The notes beneath the pieces are model-generated. The model was not told where the DNA came from and did no database searches. It saw only the letters and a list, made by a program, of their open reading frames with translations. DNA of 64,000 nucleotides, from assembly GCA_963920635.1 (NCBI GenBank), contig OY987303.1, positions 55,675,223 through 55,739,222 of the forward strand. Reading direction: 5' to 3'. Both the position numbers and the translations under genes were made by a program. Positions 43,101 through 53,537 of this stretch are shown here, piece after piece; within the stretch, counting starts at the first letter, position 1, and the number at the start of each line of letters is the position of its first letter. The stretch comes from Pseudeuparius sepicola. Lineage: Eukaryota > Arthropoda > Insecta > Coleoptera > Anthribidae.

Positions 43101-46100
43101 ATGAACCTATTGCCGGGTTATTAAAAAAATGACAGGAGGCGATAAAATTATTCATTTTTGCACGACAACCTTTAAAATTATGATGAATTCACTGAACACT
43201 ACCAACGTCATATCCTTTAAAAATAAAATGAGACAGAAAATAATAAACTGTTTTTATTAGAACCGAAATAAATATTACTTCCTGGCAACTTCTGCTTCTC
43301 GAAAGTAGTAATATTGCTAGCTATAAATACAAATATGCATTTCAGTAAATTCTTAATAATTTTAATCATAAACAGTGTGTTTCACTTTGAGTCGAGACAA
43401 TTCCGTATTTTTCGAAATATTCTCCGATGTTCAAAAACTTTTTTTACTCGAAGAGCTCTCTCTACATCTTGGGTAATAATTTTTTAAATAGTCCTATATT
43501 TCCATGACCTATTGTTATTAAAAGAAGACGCTAACAAATCCCAAACCATATTAGGCATTTTTTAAAGAATGAAATAGATAGTGCCGTAGATTTGGCCGTA
43601 GTTCAAAACCCTCGGTATAAAATTTCGATACTCTAAGTTATACAGGGCGTCCACCAAATGGGCTCAAAGTTCGAAAAATGGGGTTTTCCAGAGTACCTTT
43701 TAATTAAGGATGTTGCCTCCAATTGTAAGAAAATGTTAAAATGAAATCTATTTTTCCAAGGGAGACTAAGGAAATCCCAAATTTTGTATTTAAATAAGTG
43801 TACATATTTTCTTAAATAAATGATTTTTTCGTTTTCGTTTTCGGTTTTATTTTTTATTTTATAGGCTGCGGCTATACAGGGTGTTATTTAAGTATGTAGC
43901 CAAACTTCAAGGGGTGATTCTTTGAGTGATTTTAAGACGAAAACTTTACATAAACATAGCATTAAGCAACTAAGAATACAACTTTTTGGTCTCTTGAATC
44001 TTGTTCGTATCTTGCTTCGTTTTCGAGAAAGCAGCAATACAACAACAAAACAATGACATGCAATAAAGTGGTTTTATTTTTTTTTCTCGAAAACGAAGCC
44101 AGATACGAAAAAATTCAAGAGACCAAAAAGTTGTACCCTTAGTTCCTTATTGCGAGAAAAATATAAAAGTTTTAAAGAAGTCAGTGGCGCACATTTTTTT
44201 TAAAATAATATTGGTCATGGTGCGCTCCGGGACGCCACTGGACTTAATAATTTGAATCTACTTAGGGCTAAATTAACCCCTCTCTACCGTAAATAATATT
44301 GCCAAATTTAAACAAAATCAGCTAAAGGATTATTAAGATGTCGTTGAAAAAAGATTTTTTTAAAAGTTTGACACCCTGTACCTTGAAAACTAAGCGATAC
44401 CGGACCTATGTTTATATTAACTTTTCGTCTCAAAGTCACTCAAAGAATCACCCCTTGAAGTTTGGCTATATACTTAAATAACACCCTGTACAGGGTGTCC
44501 CATTTTGGGTGTTTTTGGGTGTTTTTCTCAAAAATCTCGGTTATTATTAAAGCTAGATGGTTGCGGTTTTCACGTCACTGTACTACTTTTTTGAGGGGAA
44601 TTTGGTGGACCAATCAGATTTTAGATAAGTTTTATAGTTTTCGCGCATTGGCGCAGGACTGGAAATTTTCGATTTTTGGAAACCTCTCTCCTGGCTACAA
44701 CTTATGTATATATCGACAAATTTAATAAACTATTTTTATAGATTTTTTGGCGTAGAATCGAATGGAAAAATTAGTTTTTTGGTAGCGTCAATAGTTTTTG
44801 AGATATGAACTAAACTTAAAAAAATATATAACTTTGGTTCATATCTCAAAAACTATTAACGCTACCAAAAAACTAATTATTCCATTCGATTCTGCGCCAA
44901 AAAATCTATAAAAATAGTTGATTAAATTTGTCGATATATACAGGGTGAGTCACATCTAAAGTCAGAGCCGAAAACACGAGGTAGAGTTCGCTAAAATAAG
45001 CACATAATATGCTTAATAAACATTAGCTCAAAAACGCTTGGTTCTCCATATACAGCGTGTTGAAACTTTTCCAAATATTTTTTAAATTTCTTTCGAGCCT
45101 GTTTAGGAATTCCAACAAAATTTGATACATATTATGGGTTGTCATTTTGTGCAATAATTTGGCTCTGTTCAGATGAGCAGCGGCGTAGATACAATAATTT
45201 TATTTTAAATGCCAGCATAATCACCTTGGCACTAGTTTAAAAAATCCGAAATTACGGAGAAACTGTACCAGAAATAAAAAAATACCAAGAGGCGCTTTTT
45301 GTTCCAAATTGAATGGGCTATCCAAAAAAGGCAAATTTTTTTGTTTTGGCACAGGACCGTACTACTTTTTTTATACACTTATTTACAGTAACTATTTGTA
45401 TCTACGCCGCTGATCATCTGAACGGGGTCAAATTATTGCACAAAATGGCAACCGTCCAATGAATAATGTGTACAAAATTTGGTTGAAATTCCTAAATGAG
45501 CTCGAAAGAAATTAAAAAAATATGTTATTTTTGGAAAAAATTTAACACGCTGTATATGGAGAACCAATCGTTTTTGAGCTTATGTTTATTAAGAATATGT
45601 GCTTATTTTGGCGAGTTCTACCTTGTGTTTTCGGCTCTGACTTTAGATGTGACTCACCGGTATAAGTTGTAACCAGGAGAGAGGTTTCCGAAAATCGAAA
45701 ATTTTCAGTCCTGCGCCAATGCGCGGAAACTATAAAACTTATTTAAAATCTGATTGGTCCACCAAATTCCCCTCAAAAAAGTAGTACAGTGACGTGAAAA
45801 CCGCAACCCTCTAGCTTTAATAATAACCGAGATTTTTGAGAAAAACACCCAAAATGGGACACCCTGTACATGTAAAATAAGACATAAGGCAAAGCTTAAT
45901 CGATTCCCGAAAAAATATCGAGATTCGAAATTTGGCCCCATTTGGTGAACTTAGATATTGAAATTTTGTACAAAGGATTTTGAATTATGGCCAATTCGAT
46001 GGCACTATCCATTTCATTCTTAAAAAATGCCTAATATGGTTTTGTGATTTTTGGGTGCCTTCTTTTAAAAACAGTTGGCCATGGAATCGAACTATTTAAA

Positions 46101-47014
46101 AAAATTATGACCGACAATGTACCTAGAGCTCTTCTAGTAGGTACTATAGGTTCAAAAAAAAGTTTTTTGAAAATCGGCGCATTATATTTCGAGAAATACA
46201 AAATTGTCTGGACTCAATAAAAGAGCAGACAGTTTTACTAACCCATCTTATATCCATAAAATAAAAAAATTAAAATAAACATTTGAGGTGTAAAAGACAA
46301 CGATCCAACATTTTATTTATTTTAATCCTGTGAAAGCATATCTCAACAAGTCAATAATATTTAAGGTATTCCATGTAATGGGTGCCGAATTTAATAAAAA
46401 AATAAAAACTTGTTTTTATTTTTGATTAAATTAAACATTATTAAGTATATGAATATATTATCAACAATATAAGTTATTTATAGTAGTTTAGGTGGAATTA
46501 ATGATTTGATATCTAATCTAATTTGTGTATTACGGAAATCCGCATGATATTTTTTAGAAGCTACATACTATAGGTAATACCTACATCCACATTAATGTTG
46601 CGATTTTCAGCAAGGACACAGGAGGTAATTTTCTAGAAAACAATTAGGTAGGTACCTACTGCATACCATGGATTTTGCTCGAACGATATTTTGATTAATA
46701 TCCACTTGTTTTGATAAAACACCACACGCAAAACTATAAAAAATACATAACTAAACGTGCAACGCGAAGCAATTTTTCAAAATAGATTTATGAATCATAA
46801 GTCATCTGAAAAACGACATTTCCAACTGACAATAATTGTTATTCACTTCCATACTGAATCAGCATCAGCGCTTTTATTATTGCTTATGTTGGAAAATTCC
46901 TGGAAAAATCCCGGGCCCTTACCACCCAAAAATCAATTCTAATAACTTACCTGGGACAGCCGAGATGATGCAAACTGCCCATAGGGCGCATACCCCAAAC
47001 AAAAACGTCTTCAT
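34133..47014 (-). CDS. Icarapin-like secreted protein, five exons
   Basis: Homologue of icarapin, a secreted insect protein of unknown biochemical role; the honeybee member is known as a venom-associated allergen. Minus-strand exons: 46951-47014, 38603-38743, 37907-38064, 34918-35136 and 34133-34420. All are phase-consistent, giving about 289 aa. Exon 1 encodes a signal peptide (MKTFLFGVCALWAVCIISAV). Exon 2 has NPYGDQPIIDTGVGG. Exon 3 has ARMRHQMDSLFGRLPG and the GNTTS glycosylation site. Exon 4 has the family hallmark VIDGHKVVINETEY then FFKVRIIDVKP. The C-terminus is acidic. The exon 4 donor is uncertain: GAG|gttggt was used, and CGA|gtggcc at 34885 would add 11 codons in the same phase. 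Exon 5 is placed by frame and neighbourhood only. Intron 1 spans 8.2 kb and is packed with elements. Confidence 0.82.
35912..36447. mobile_element. Foldback, CAGGGTGTCCCTATTTGCTTG ends
   Basis: The left arm starts CAGGGTGTCCCTATTTGCTT and the right arm ends CAAGCAAATGGGGACACCCTC, flanked by TA. The mirrored interiors include GTGTAGAAGT/ACTTCTACAC and GTTAAAATCCAACTT. It lies in icarapin-like intron 3. A half copy with related sequence starts at 39302 (CAGGGTGACCTACTTACGAG). Confidence 0.82.
36787..37308. mobile_element. hAT-type MITE, 522 bp, exact 8 bp target duplication
   Basis: The ends CAGGGACTCTTTAAAATAAG and CTTATTTTAAAGAGTCCCTG, each extended by GGGACCCAGCAT, are flanked by CTATATAA at 36779-36786 and again at 37309-37316. 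An 8 bp duplication with a CAGGG end is the hAT signature. The minus strand holds a 62-residue frame (FASFRIYGTIYHIKPDGSW) also open in the copy at 40045-41300. Confidence 0.85.
37409..37466. mobile_element. 58 bp mini-element, TAGGGTGTT ... AACACCCTG
   Basis: Very short pair of CAGGGTGT-type ends with TA flanks and almost no interior. Confidence 0.5.
40045..41300. mobile_element. Second copy of the hAT-type MITE, split by a 750 bp insertion
   Basis: The same ends as 36787-37308. The match to copy 1 breaks at about 40307 (AACTATA) and resumes at about 41061 (TTCATTTGACAGTTGCC). The intervening 750 bp is a later insertion that itself contains the foldback 40658-40915 and a CCCGTGTTCGGCTGCGCCTCACACGGG hairpin near 41003. 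Confidence 0.8.
40658..40915. mobile_element. 258 bp foldback with TTAA edges
   Basis: The arms TTAAGAGGGGGTTGCCGACA, GCGAAAGTGACGTTAGATTT and TAAGTTGTATAGCATAAAA are mirrored almost perfectly. Both ends carry TTAA. It sits inside the insertion that splits the hAT-type MITE copy. Confidence 0.8.
41800..41970. repeat. Palindromic dispersed repeat
   Basis: AACACAATGCTAAGTAATAT and ATATTACTTAGCAACGTGTTTTT face each other around TCCTCGTCTTCGACTCAGATTTTTGTTG. The sequence is shared, inverted, with 17195-17340 in TYMS intron 2. Confidence 0.6.
42000..42349. mobile_element. 350 bp element, CAGGGTGTTCGAATTTTG ends, TA-flanked
   Basis: The left end CAGGGTGTTCGAATTTTG is mirrored imperfectly by AGTTTGGATCACCCTG, with TA on both sides. 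The interior CAAGTATTTGCTTATCAACCAATCACTGTCC is shared with 30711-31086. Confidence 0.6.
42350..43388. other. Icarapin-like intron 1, unassigned
   Basis: AT-rich intron sequence without a recognised gene or matched terminal repeats. Confidence 0.4.
43877..44488. mobile_element. Foldback A, CAGGGTGTTATTTAAGTATG ends
   Basis: The left arm CAGGGTGTTATTTAAGTATG plus AAACTTCAAGGGGTGATTC is mirrored exactly at the right. Mirrored inner words include TCTTGAATC.TTGTTCGTATC. It is TA-flanked, and the right TA (44489-44490) is shared with the next element. Confidence 0.88.
44706..44938. repeat. Palindrome between foldbacks B and C
   Basis: TATATCGACAAATTTAATAA followed by AGATTTTTTGGCGTAGAATC is mirrored around a centre near 44826. 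The arms are about 110 bp. Confidence 0.8.
44941..45660. mobile_element. Foldback C, CAGGGTGAGTCACATCTAAAG end
   Basis: CAGGGTGAGTCACATCTAAA GTCAGAGCCGAAAACA is mirrored by TGTTTTCGGCTCTGACTTTAGATGTGACTCACC. The last bases of the right end are mutated (CACCGG instead of CACCCTG). The mirrored interior includes GATGAGCAGCGGCGTAGATAC and GGTTCTCCATATACAGCGTGTT. Confidence 0.85.
46216..46950. other. Icarapin-like intron 1 (5' end), nothing recognised
   Basis: AT-rich sequence without matched repeats or coding signals. Confidence 0.4.
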
Positions 47015-47123
47015 TTTCGTGGAAGTACCTCGCAAAGTTATAAATTATATATTCGTTCGTTCGACCTTTGGTCACGGTGTCGTCGGTACACTTCTGCGCT
47101 TCTGCTTAAAGTGGTCAGGTTAG

Positions 47124-47135
47124 TTATAAATATAT
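47124..47135 (-). promoter_or_regulatory. TATA box of the icarapin-like gene
   Basis: On the minus strand, ATATATTTATAA lies about 110 bases upstream of the icarapin-like ATG, leaving room for a start site near 47095 and a short leader. This is a strong TATA consensus in the expected place. Confidence 0.55.
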
Positions 47136-47357
47136 AGCCATATAGCCGGTCGTTGCGCAAGCGCACACGGGTCCCAGCACTTGGAAAATCAAAGAAATAA
47201 ACGCCGGGGCATCGGCGAGTCTCGAGCCCCAGATTATAAAAGACGTGCGCTGTCAGAACGTTCACAAACTTTTGATGTACATGGTGTGATCACCAACAGA
47301 ATCTATCAAACAGGAAAAAAACAGCGGCTTCTCGTCAGGGGAGGCAGGGGGTATATA

Positions 47358-48267
47358 CAGTATGTCCACGGATGGATAGACATCCTAAGAGGACAAATGG
47401 ACCAAAAATTTCATTTTACGGCGAAAAGTCATTCTTGATAAAAAAAAGTCTGCTTGTCTTTAAAATAAGATTGGCATGGAAAAAGTTAACATTACTTTAG
47501 TAGTAGTAGTAGTTAACACTACTTATACTACTTAATTAGCATAAGAGTAATAATTACCTCTATTTGTAGAGATACTGAAAAAAGTTATGAACAAAATTTG
47601 TTCAGCGTGGTAAGCTACACTTAAGTGTACAAAATTTCAAAGCGTTAGGCCTACTTTGATTTTTGTTTTTTTTTCTTTTTCTTGAGTTTTTTTTTCATTT
47701 TCTTTTTATTAAATATTTTTCTGTAGGTAGTACGACAAAACTGTATAAATAAAAGTTACTCAGAGTAGGAAACTGTGTATGACGAAAAAATGTTTGACAA
47801 TCCTGGGCCTACTTTGAGTTTCCTCCAATATTTTCCAAAATACAAGGTAGGCCTAGAATCGTTAAATTATGTCATCATGCGCAGTTTTCTGTTCTGAGTA
47901 AGTTTTTTAATACAGTTTTGTCGTACCATTACAGAAAACCATTGATTTAAAAAAAATCAAAGTAGGCCTATAACCATAACGCTTTGAAATTGTGCACACG
48001 TTAGTAGCTTACCGCACGCTGAACAAATTTTCTTTATAACTTTTTTCAGTATCCCTACAAATAGAGGTAGTTTTGTCTTATGCTAATTAATGTTTTTTTT
48101 TTCAATTTTCTGGTCACGCAGTATAAGTAGGTATTGTAAACTTTTTCCATGCCAATCTAATCTTATTTTATGGACAAGCAGACTTTTTTATCAATAATGA
48201 CGGTTTGTCGTAAAATGGAATTTTTGGTCCATTTGTCCTCTTGGGATGTCTATCCGTGGACATACTG
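47358..48267. mobile_element. Foldback, CAGTATGTCCACGGATGGATAG ends
   Basis: A 910 bp palindrome, TA-flanked. GACATCCTAAGAGGACAAAT GGACCAAAAATT at the left is mirrored at the right. Its ends are related to those of the TYMS-intron foldback (CAGTGTGTCCACGGATAGAG). Confidence 0.88.
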
Positions 48268-48342
48268 TATACGATTTACGTTAGAAAATAATATGATTGG
48301 ACTTCACTGAAGGTTGTATTTTAAACTTAGGGCGGGAATATA

Positions 48343-48682
48343 TAGGGTTATTGCTAATTCGATACATTCCTTTGGAGATGTGATATGCATTATGCAAAAC
48401 TCATTTTTTTAAATATTTTTGACAACTTTTTATTTCTATATGATCGAAATGTTTCCGGATTTTTTCATTTCAAACATAATAAGACCATAAGTGTTGGGCA
48501 AGTATACCTCTAATCCAGTTGAAAATTAAAAAAAAAGTTCTGTATTTTTTTTTGTCTACTAAGAAATACCTATCTCAAAAACTATTAAGTTTTGCATAAT
48601 GCTTATTAGGATTAAATTTACTCCTTACCTCCTCCCCTATCACATCTCCAAAGGATTGTATCGAATTACCAATAACGCCCTG
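48343..48682. mobile_element. Foldback, TAGGGTTATTGCTAATTCGATAC ends
   Basis: The left TAGGGTTATTGCTAATTCGA plus CATTCCTTTGGAGATGTGAT is mirrored by ATCACATCTCCAAAGGATTG and TCGAATTACCAATAACGCCCTG. It abuts the next foldback within four bases. Confidence 0.85.
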
Positions 48683-49178
48683 TATGCAGTGTGGTCATTT
48701 GAAATGTGCAACATATGGGATTTTTTTAATTAATTGCACAACGAAAATACAAATATTCCCGAAAGTTATATTAGGCGCACTTAGAATGGTTGCCAGTCAA
48801 ATAGCATTCAGGGTAGTCAAAAAATATAAAAATTGTACAAGGGTAAAGTACCCTTATTTCAGAAAATTCAGCAAAATGTTATTAAGAAAAGTTGTCTAGA
48901 ATTAAAAGTTATGCCTAAATACCAAAACATGGCCTCCTAAAACAAAAAATAAATATTTTTTTGAAAAACAATAATTTCCTAAAAAAAATTTTGTTTTAAT
49001 ATTCAATCTAAGCAATTTCATAAATCAATCAAAATTATGGTGGTTATGTATGGTGTTTAACTTGCAACCATTCTAAGTGCACCTAATATGATTATTGAAT
49101 ATGCATCAACTTTCGGCAATGTCTGTATTTTGGTTGTGCAATTAATAAAAAAGTCCCATATCGTTGACTGACGTATTA

Positions 49179-50482
49179 CCGACGAATGCCCTGCTGGGGT
49201 CTTCTGCGACCTCAGCAAGGCATTTGACTGTGTGGATCACGGGCGGGCACTGAGACATATGGAGTTAGAGGAGGGGCCTTGAATTGGCTGCGAAGCTACT
49301 TGCTTGACAGAACTCAGTATGTCTCAATTGACGTTTCAAGTGATGGTGTAACGCGTACTTCGGTTTCCGAGCCCCTGGCAATGACAGTTGGAGTGCCCCA
49401 AGGATCCATTTTGGGCCCTGTACTGTTTATCTTGTACATAAATGACGTTGGATTACAGCTTGACTGCAGTTTTTCATTATATGCGGATGATTCTTCCATA
49501 GTTGTTTCGGCAAAAAATAAAAATGAACTTGAATTTAGAGGAAACACTAATTTGGATTCGTTGTATAGATGGTTCAGTTTGAACTCCCTATATATTAACA
49601 GCTCAAAAACAAATTATATTTCGTTTCACAATTATAATAATAAATCAAATTTAGATTATAAACTAAGTATAAATGGTACTAACATTGATAGAATTAGATC
49701 CACTAAATTTCTTGGTGTTATTATAGATGAAAACCTAAACTGGAAGCTGCACTGTGAATATTTGGTCACAAAGCTTAATTCCATGTGCTATCTAATTAGA
49801 AACCTAAGAGAAGTTTTAACAGTTAGTCAATTGGTGTCAGTTTACTATGCCCATATAGAATCACGGTTAAGATATGGCGTATGTTTTTGGGGATCTTCCT
49901 CTTTTGCTGAAGATGTTTTCATATGTCAAAAAAGAATATTAAGATGTATTGTGGGTGCTTCTCCAAGAAAATCCTGTAGAGATATTTTCAAGAAGCTTGA
50001 CATCCAGACGCTCCCCTCACTTCTGATTATTGAACTTTGTTCTTACATATTTGAAAATAGAGATAATTTTCTGGCTAACTTTGACGTGCACAGTTTTAAT
50101 ACGAGAACCCAGGGTTTGCTCCGAACTCCTTTCTTCCGCTACCGAATAGGGCGTCAATCTCCAATCTTTCTAGGTACTAAACTTTTCAACAGATTGAATT
50201 TGGAGATTGTAGGCTCACCTGACATAAATATTTTTCGACGACGCTTAAGATCCTATTTGTTGAGACACAGTGTGTATAGCCTAAGTGAATTTCTTGAAAT
50301 AAAGGATGTATTTTGATAGGTTTCTTCTTTTTTTTTATTCGTATTTTTAATATGTTACACTTGGTGTATGTTTGTATACCTATGTATATTTTTAATGTGT
50401 ATAATAATAATATGACGTTTTCCATAATACCTTTGTGTGTTCGTTTTTTTTTTGGAAAATAAAGAGGGTATTTATTTATTTA
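49179..50482 (+). mobile_element. 5'-truncated non-LTR retrotransposon (LINE)
   Basis: Contains the C-terminal part of a reverse transcriptase and ends in an ATTT/ATTTATTT-type tail after AAAATAAAG, as is common for several insect non-LTR clades (clade not resolved). 5' truncation is typical of target-primed integration. It is inserted in the TIR element 49162-50632. Confidence 0.85.
49183..50316 (+). pseudogene. LINE reverse transcriptase, truncated and frameshifted
   Basis: The first frame reads AGVFCDLSKAFDCVDH, then stops near 49280. The long frame continues in another phase from GALNWLRSYLLDRTQY, so a small indel with some lost codons separates them. Palm motifs follow: VGVPQGSILGPVLFILYIND and SLYADDSS (the catalytic YADD). 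The thumb and C-terminal region run to a stop at 50314-50316 (RSTKFLGVIIDENLNWK, ESRLRYGVCFWGSS). Everything N-terminal to the palm, including the endonuclease, is missing. It cannot move by itself. Confidence 0.88.
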
Positions 50483-50666
50483 TTAATAAAGACTGCCCAC
50501 GGCTGTCATGTTTGACAGTTCTCTGGCTCACCATGCGCTTCCCGGGGACAAAATACAATGCAAAATACATTGTTGACCATAGACGCCATCTACTTTCTAG
50601 GACATGAAACTATAGCCGTACGTCAGTCAACGCCCATATATGTTGCACACTTAAATGACCACACTG

Positions 50667-52244
50667 TACATATGCCTAAAGTATTTAATTTTTAATTTTT
50701 ACAATATTTAGACGTAGACATATGTATTTCAGAAGAAATTTACTTCTTATCAGGAATATTTTATGAAAAACGGCATTTATTTAATAAAAAAAAGGGCGAA
50801 AACTTTTTATTATAATATACATAAGTACCCCCTGTTAGTCATAGAGCGTAGCAGGTTCAAAATCTATTCCAAATTGCTGATGATTTCCTGTGTGCATAAT
50901 TATTGTTTGTAGTAAAACGTTATAAATATACTTATTACAACTTCAATTATTTAGGAATTTGTCCAGGGGTTCTAGGAAAGCCCCAGAGTATACAATGACA
51001 TCATTTGCTGTTTGGTCATTCATCTCGAACGCTCTGTATTCTGCGAAAATATTTCTCTACGTCGACGTACCTGACGAAGAAAATAATAACATATTTATGC
51101 AAGAGCCAGCAATGGCGGAGTCACGTCATAAAAAAAAATTAAAGGCGATTCAATGGCATCTTTAGGTGGCGTCCCATATACAGAGAGCTGTTTTGTGCGG
51201 CATTAATTTGCATAATGTGACGTCAAGAACGTCTCGTCTTCTTGAAACGGTCATCCATTACGATTTGCGGGGTAATTTATCAACTGAAGCGACGCAGATG
51301 AAGTGAAGGTGGCCCTAATATAAATATGTTGGTACTTATATAAACCTTAAAAAATTAAATATCAAAGAGCCGACTAAAATAAAGAGAGCAGGTGACTGGT
51401 GACACTTGAAACTGAAAATAATCTTGATTCCCAATTTTAGATTCTATAAGGATTCTATAGATATTCTTTACTTGGAATGATCTTTTCTGCGTATACCCTC
51501 TCAGGAACGAAAAATTCTTGTCGAACACAGAGTGGAAGCTTTGAATATAGCGTTCCCTTCAGTTCAATACTCAAAACTCTGAAAACTTGAGGTTATTTTC
51601 AGGTTGAAAGTTTCCAATGTAATTGATTCACTCAAGTCTTACATCGAGTGAAAGATTATTTATGTACTATTTTCTATTATATTATTCTACAACAGATGTT
51701 GTAAAACTGCGGATGATAGCTGCTGACGCTGCTGTTTGCAAGATGTCTTGTGCGGCAGTGACGTGTTACTTGCCCTAGCCGTTTTATAATAGCCATACAT
51801 GCCAAATTCTCCGTTTCTATTTTGCATTTATGTCGGTACGAATTTTTTAAAGCGGTTTTTCTATACTTATAATTATTGGAAATTAGCACTCCATAAAGGT
51901 TACCTTAGTTTTAATCTCATTGGACACATTTACCGTGCATCACAGATGTTGTTATTATATTTTTCTATCGGCTGTTAAAGTCCTGCTACAAAAAAGTGGA
52001 CCACCCTGTATATGCTGCCTGGTTTAAAATTAGGGACTATCTCAGACAAAAAATAGACCATCGCCATCGAATCAGGGCAGCATTCGACTGATAAGGAAGG
52101 AATTATACGAACAAATCACATTAGGTTGTTTAATCCGAAAATTGAGATCCTGGTGGACTTTTATTCAAGACCATTTCAAGTTGGTTTCCGTTGTTTTGCG
52201 CAGCTGATAAAAAATATGTTCGTTGTTATTTTGACAAGGAAAGG
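50667..52244. other. Intergenic, nothing recognised
   Basis: No coding region or matched repeat is supported. A lone ACCACCCTG followed by TA near 52000 looks like a single CAGGGTGG-type end. Confidence 0.4.
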
Positions 52245-52710
52245 GGGGTGGGTGCTACCACGATTGACTTACCCACGGTATGTCATTGCGCATCTTGTGA
52301 CGTGTCAGTTGCGAATCAGAATTTAAATTGCTCCATATGTCTTGTCTGCGGCATGCAGCAATCCATTTTTTGGCAAGATTATTGTCCTTGGGAAATCTAT
52401 AATACCCTTGTCATAAACAAGGATAATACTTAATTTCCGTTCCATTACTGTTTCTATTATTATTTGGACAAACGCTGACTGCACATCCCGGCATTTCTGG
52501 CCTATTTTAAAGCACTGTCGAGCTGGACTGACAGTTATTTACACTTTTTTCTCGACACATTAAACTGTAAACGATAAAAAATCGTAAAACACAACCGCAT
52601 TTTGAATTCGTGACTCGCAACTGACGTAGATGCGCAGATTTGCCTTGTTTTCGGATTCGTTACTGACATAACGTGGGTAAGTGTATCGTGGGTGCTACAA
52701 GTGGGGTCAG
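52245..52710. repeat. Inverted-repeat element with GTGGGTGCTACCACGATTGACTTACCCACG arms
   Basis: ACGATTGACTTACCCACGGT then ATGTCATTGCGCATCTTGTGACGTGTCAGTTGCGAATC is mirrored at 52600-52710 with about 25 bp of extra sequence in one arm. About 465 bp, probably a MITE. Confidence 0.6.
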
Positions 52711-52988
52711 GTGTGGGGTGCTAATTTACAAGTACTGATAGCAAAGTCTAGAGAACACTATAAGTCCGCTCACTTGACCCGTGTAAACAAATATTTCCCT
52801 CCTGCCCGATCCCGCTCCCTTCGCCTCAGGCCTCGATCGATAGCCCGCTGAGCGGGCGATTCCGAGCGTCACTTTGTTACACAGCGTCTCTCGGAACGGT
52901 GTGCTTCGTATTGTACCGGGTGCGCGTAAATTATATCCAATACAGTTGCCAATTTTGAGTAGTGACGGCTTATCGCGGTTCTTAATTC

Positions 52989-53063
52989 AGTGCGGATGGC
53001 AGTAAAAGCAATTCAAAAGACTGTGTGTCCTTTTTTCGAATTCCTAAAGACTCTGAAAGTTAA
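52989..53063 (+). pseudogene. THAP-domain fragment
   Basis: The frame SNSKDCVSFFRIPKDSES matches the CxVSFFRFPKD core of THAP zinc fingers, found in P-type transposases and host proteins. The upstream Cys pair and downstream Trp are lacking, and it stops at 53061-53063. A TTCAG acceptor precedes it. The reading is short, so the call is tentative. Confidence 0.35.
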
Positions 53064-53537
53064 GATTTAGTTTGACGTATAATTAAGAAAAATGTCGTAA
53101 TCAATTAATTCTGTAGTCATCGAAATATTATTATATTATTATTATTATTACATAATACCTACTCGTATTATTATATGACATCTTTGTTGTAAATAAAATC
53201 ATTGATAATTGCAGATGTCAGCAATGGAAGAAGGTTTTAGGGTTCGTCAAAGACCATAAATTTGCGAATATTGCACCTGATGAGGCACATATAAACGTAT
53301 AAAAATTTGTAAGGCACACTTGATGACCATTCACTTCGTCCGGAAAAAGTTCATTAACAACTGCTGTTCCATTCGGATTATTAGGTACCCAGAAGCTTAT
53401 GGTTAGAGGCATATTCGTATGCGTAATCTGACAAGGCAGACACAAGTCAACAATATTTTGTGAACTAAAAGCATATGAAGGCAGTTCAAGACCATTTGGC
53501 AGTTTGACAGTACCTCGACGAGAATTTAGTGAATAAA

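Larger units (their letters stand above)
44491..45866. mobile_element. Foldback B, CAGGGTGTCCCATTTTGGGT ends
   Basis: The left arm (44491-44715) and right arm (45661-45866) are inverted copies: CAGGGTGTCCCATTTTGGGT, CTCAAAAATCTCGGTTATTA, GGACCAATCAGATTTTA. The loop holds two other palindromes (44716-44940 and 44941-45660). Confidence 0.88.
43389..46215. mobile_element. Outer foldback (2.8 kb) enclosing four further foldbacks
   Basis: GAGTCGAGACAATTCCGTAT TTTTCGAAATAT on the left is mirrored by ATATTTCGAGAAATACAAAATTGTCTGGACTC on the right. AAACCATATTAGGCATTTTTTAAAGAATGAAATAGATAGTGCC and CACCAAATGGG are also mirrored (near 43550 and 46010). All of 43877-45866 is inserted between its arms. Confidence 0.8.
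49162..50632. mobile_element. TIR element with 7 bp duplication, host of a LINE
   Basis: The ends CGTTGACTGACGTATTA and CGTACGTCAGTCAACG match the element at 20315-20498 in opposite orientation. Duplications CCCATAT lie at 49155-49161 and 50633-50639. The LINE body replaces its interior from about 49179 to 50482. Confidence 0.75.
48687..50666. mobile_element. Foldback split by a TIR element plus LINE
   Basis: The left arm CAGTGTGGTCATTTGAAATG TGCAACATATGGGA is mirrored at 49060-49154 and, after an interruption, at 50633-50666 (CATATATGTTGCACACTTAAATGACCACACTG). The interruption 49162-50632 carries its own 7 bp duplication CCCATAT, which proves the order of insertion. Confidence 0.82.
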
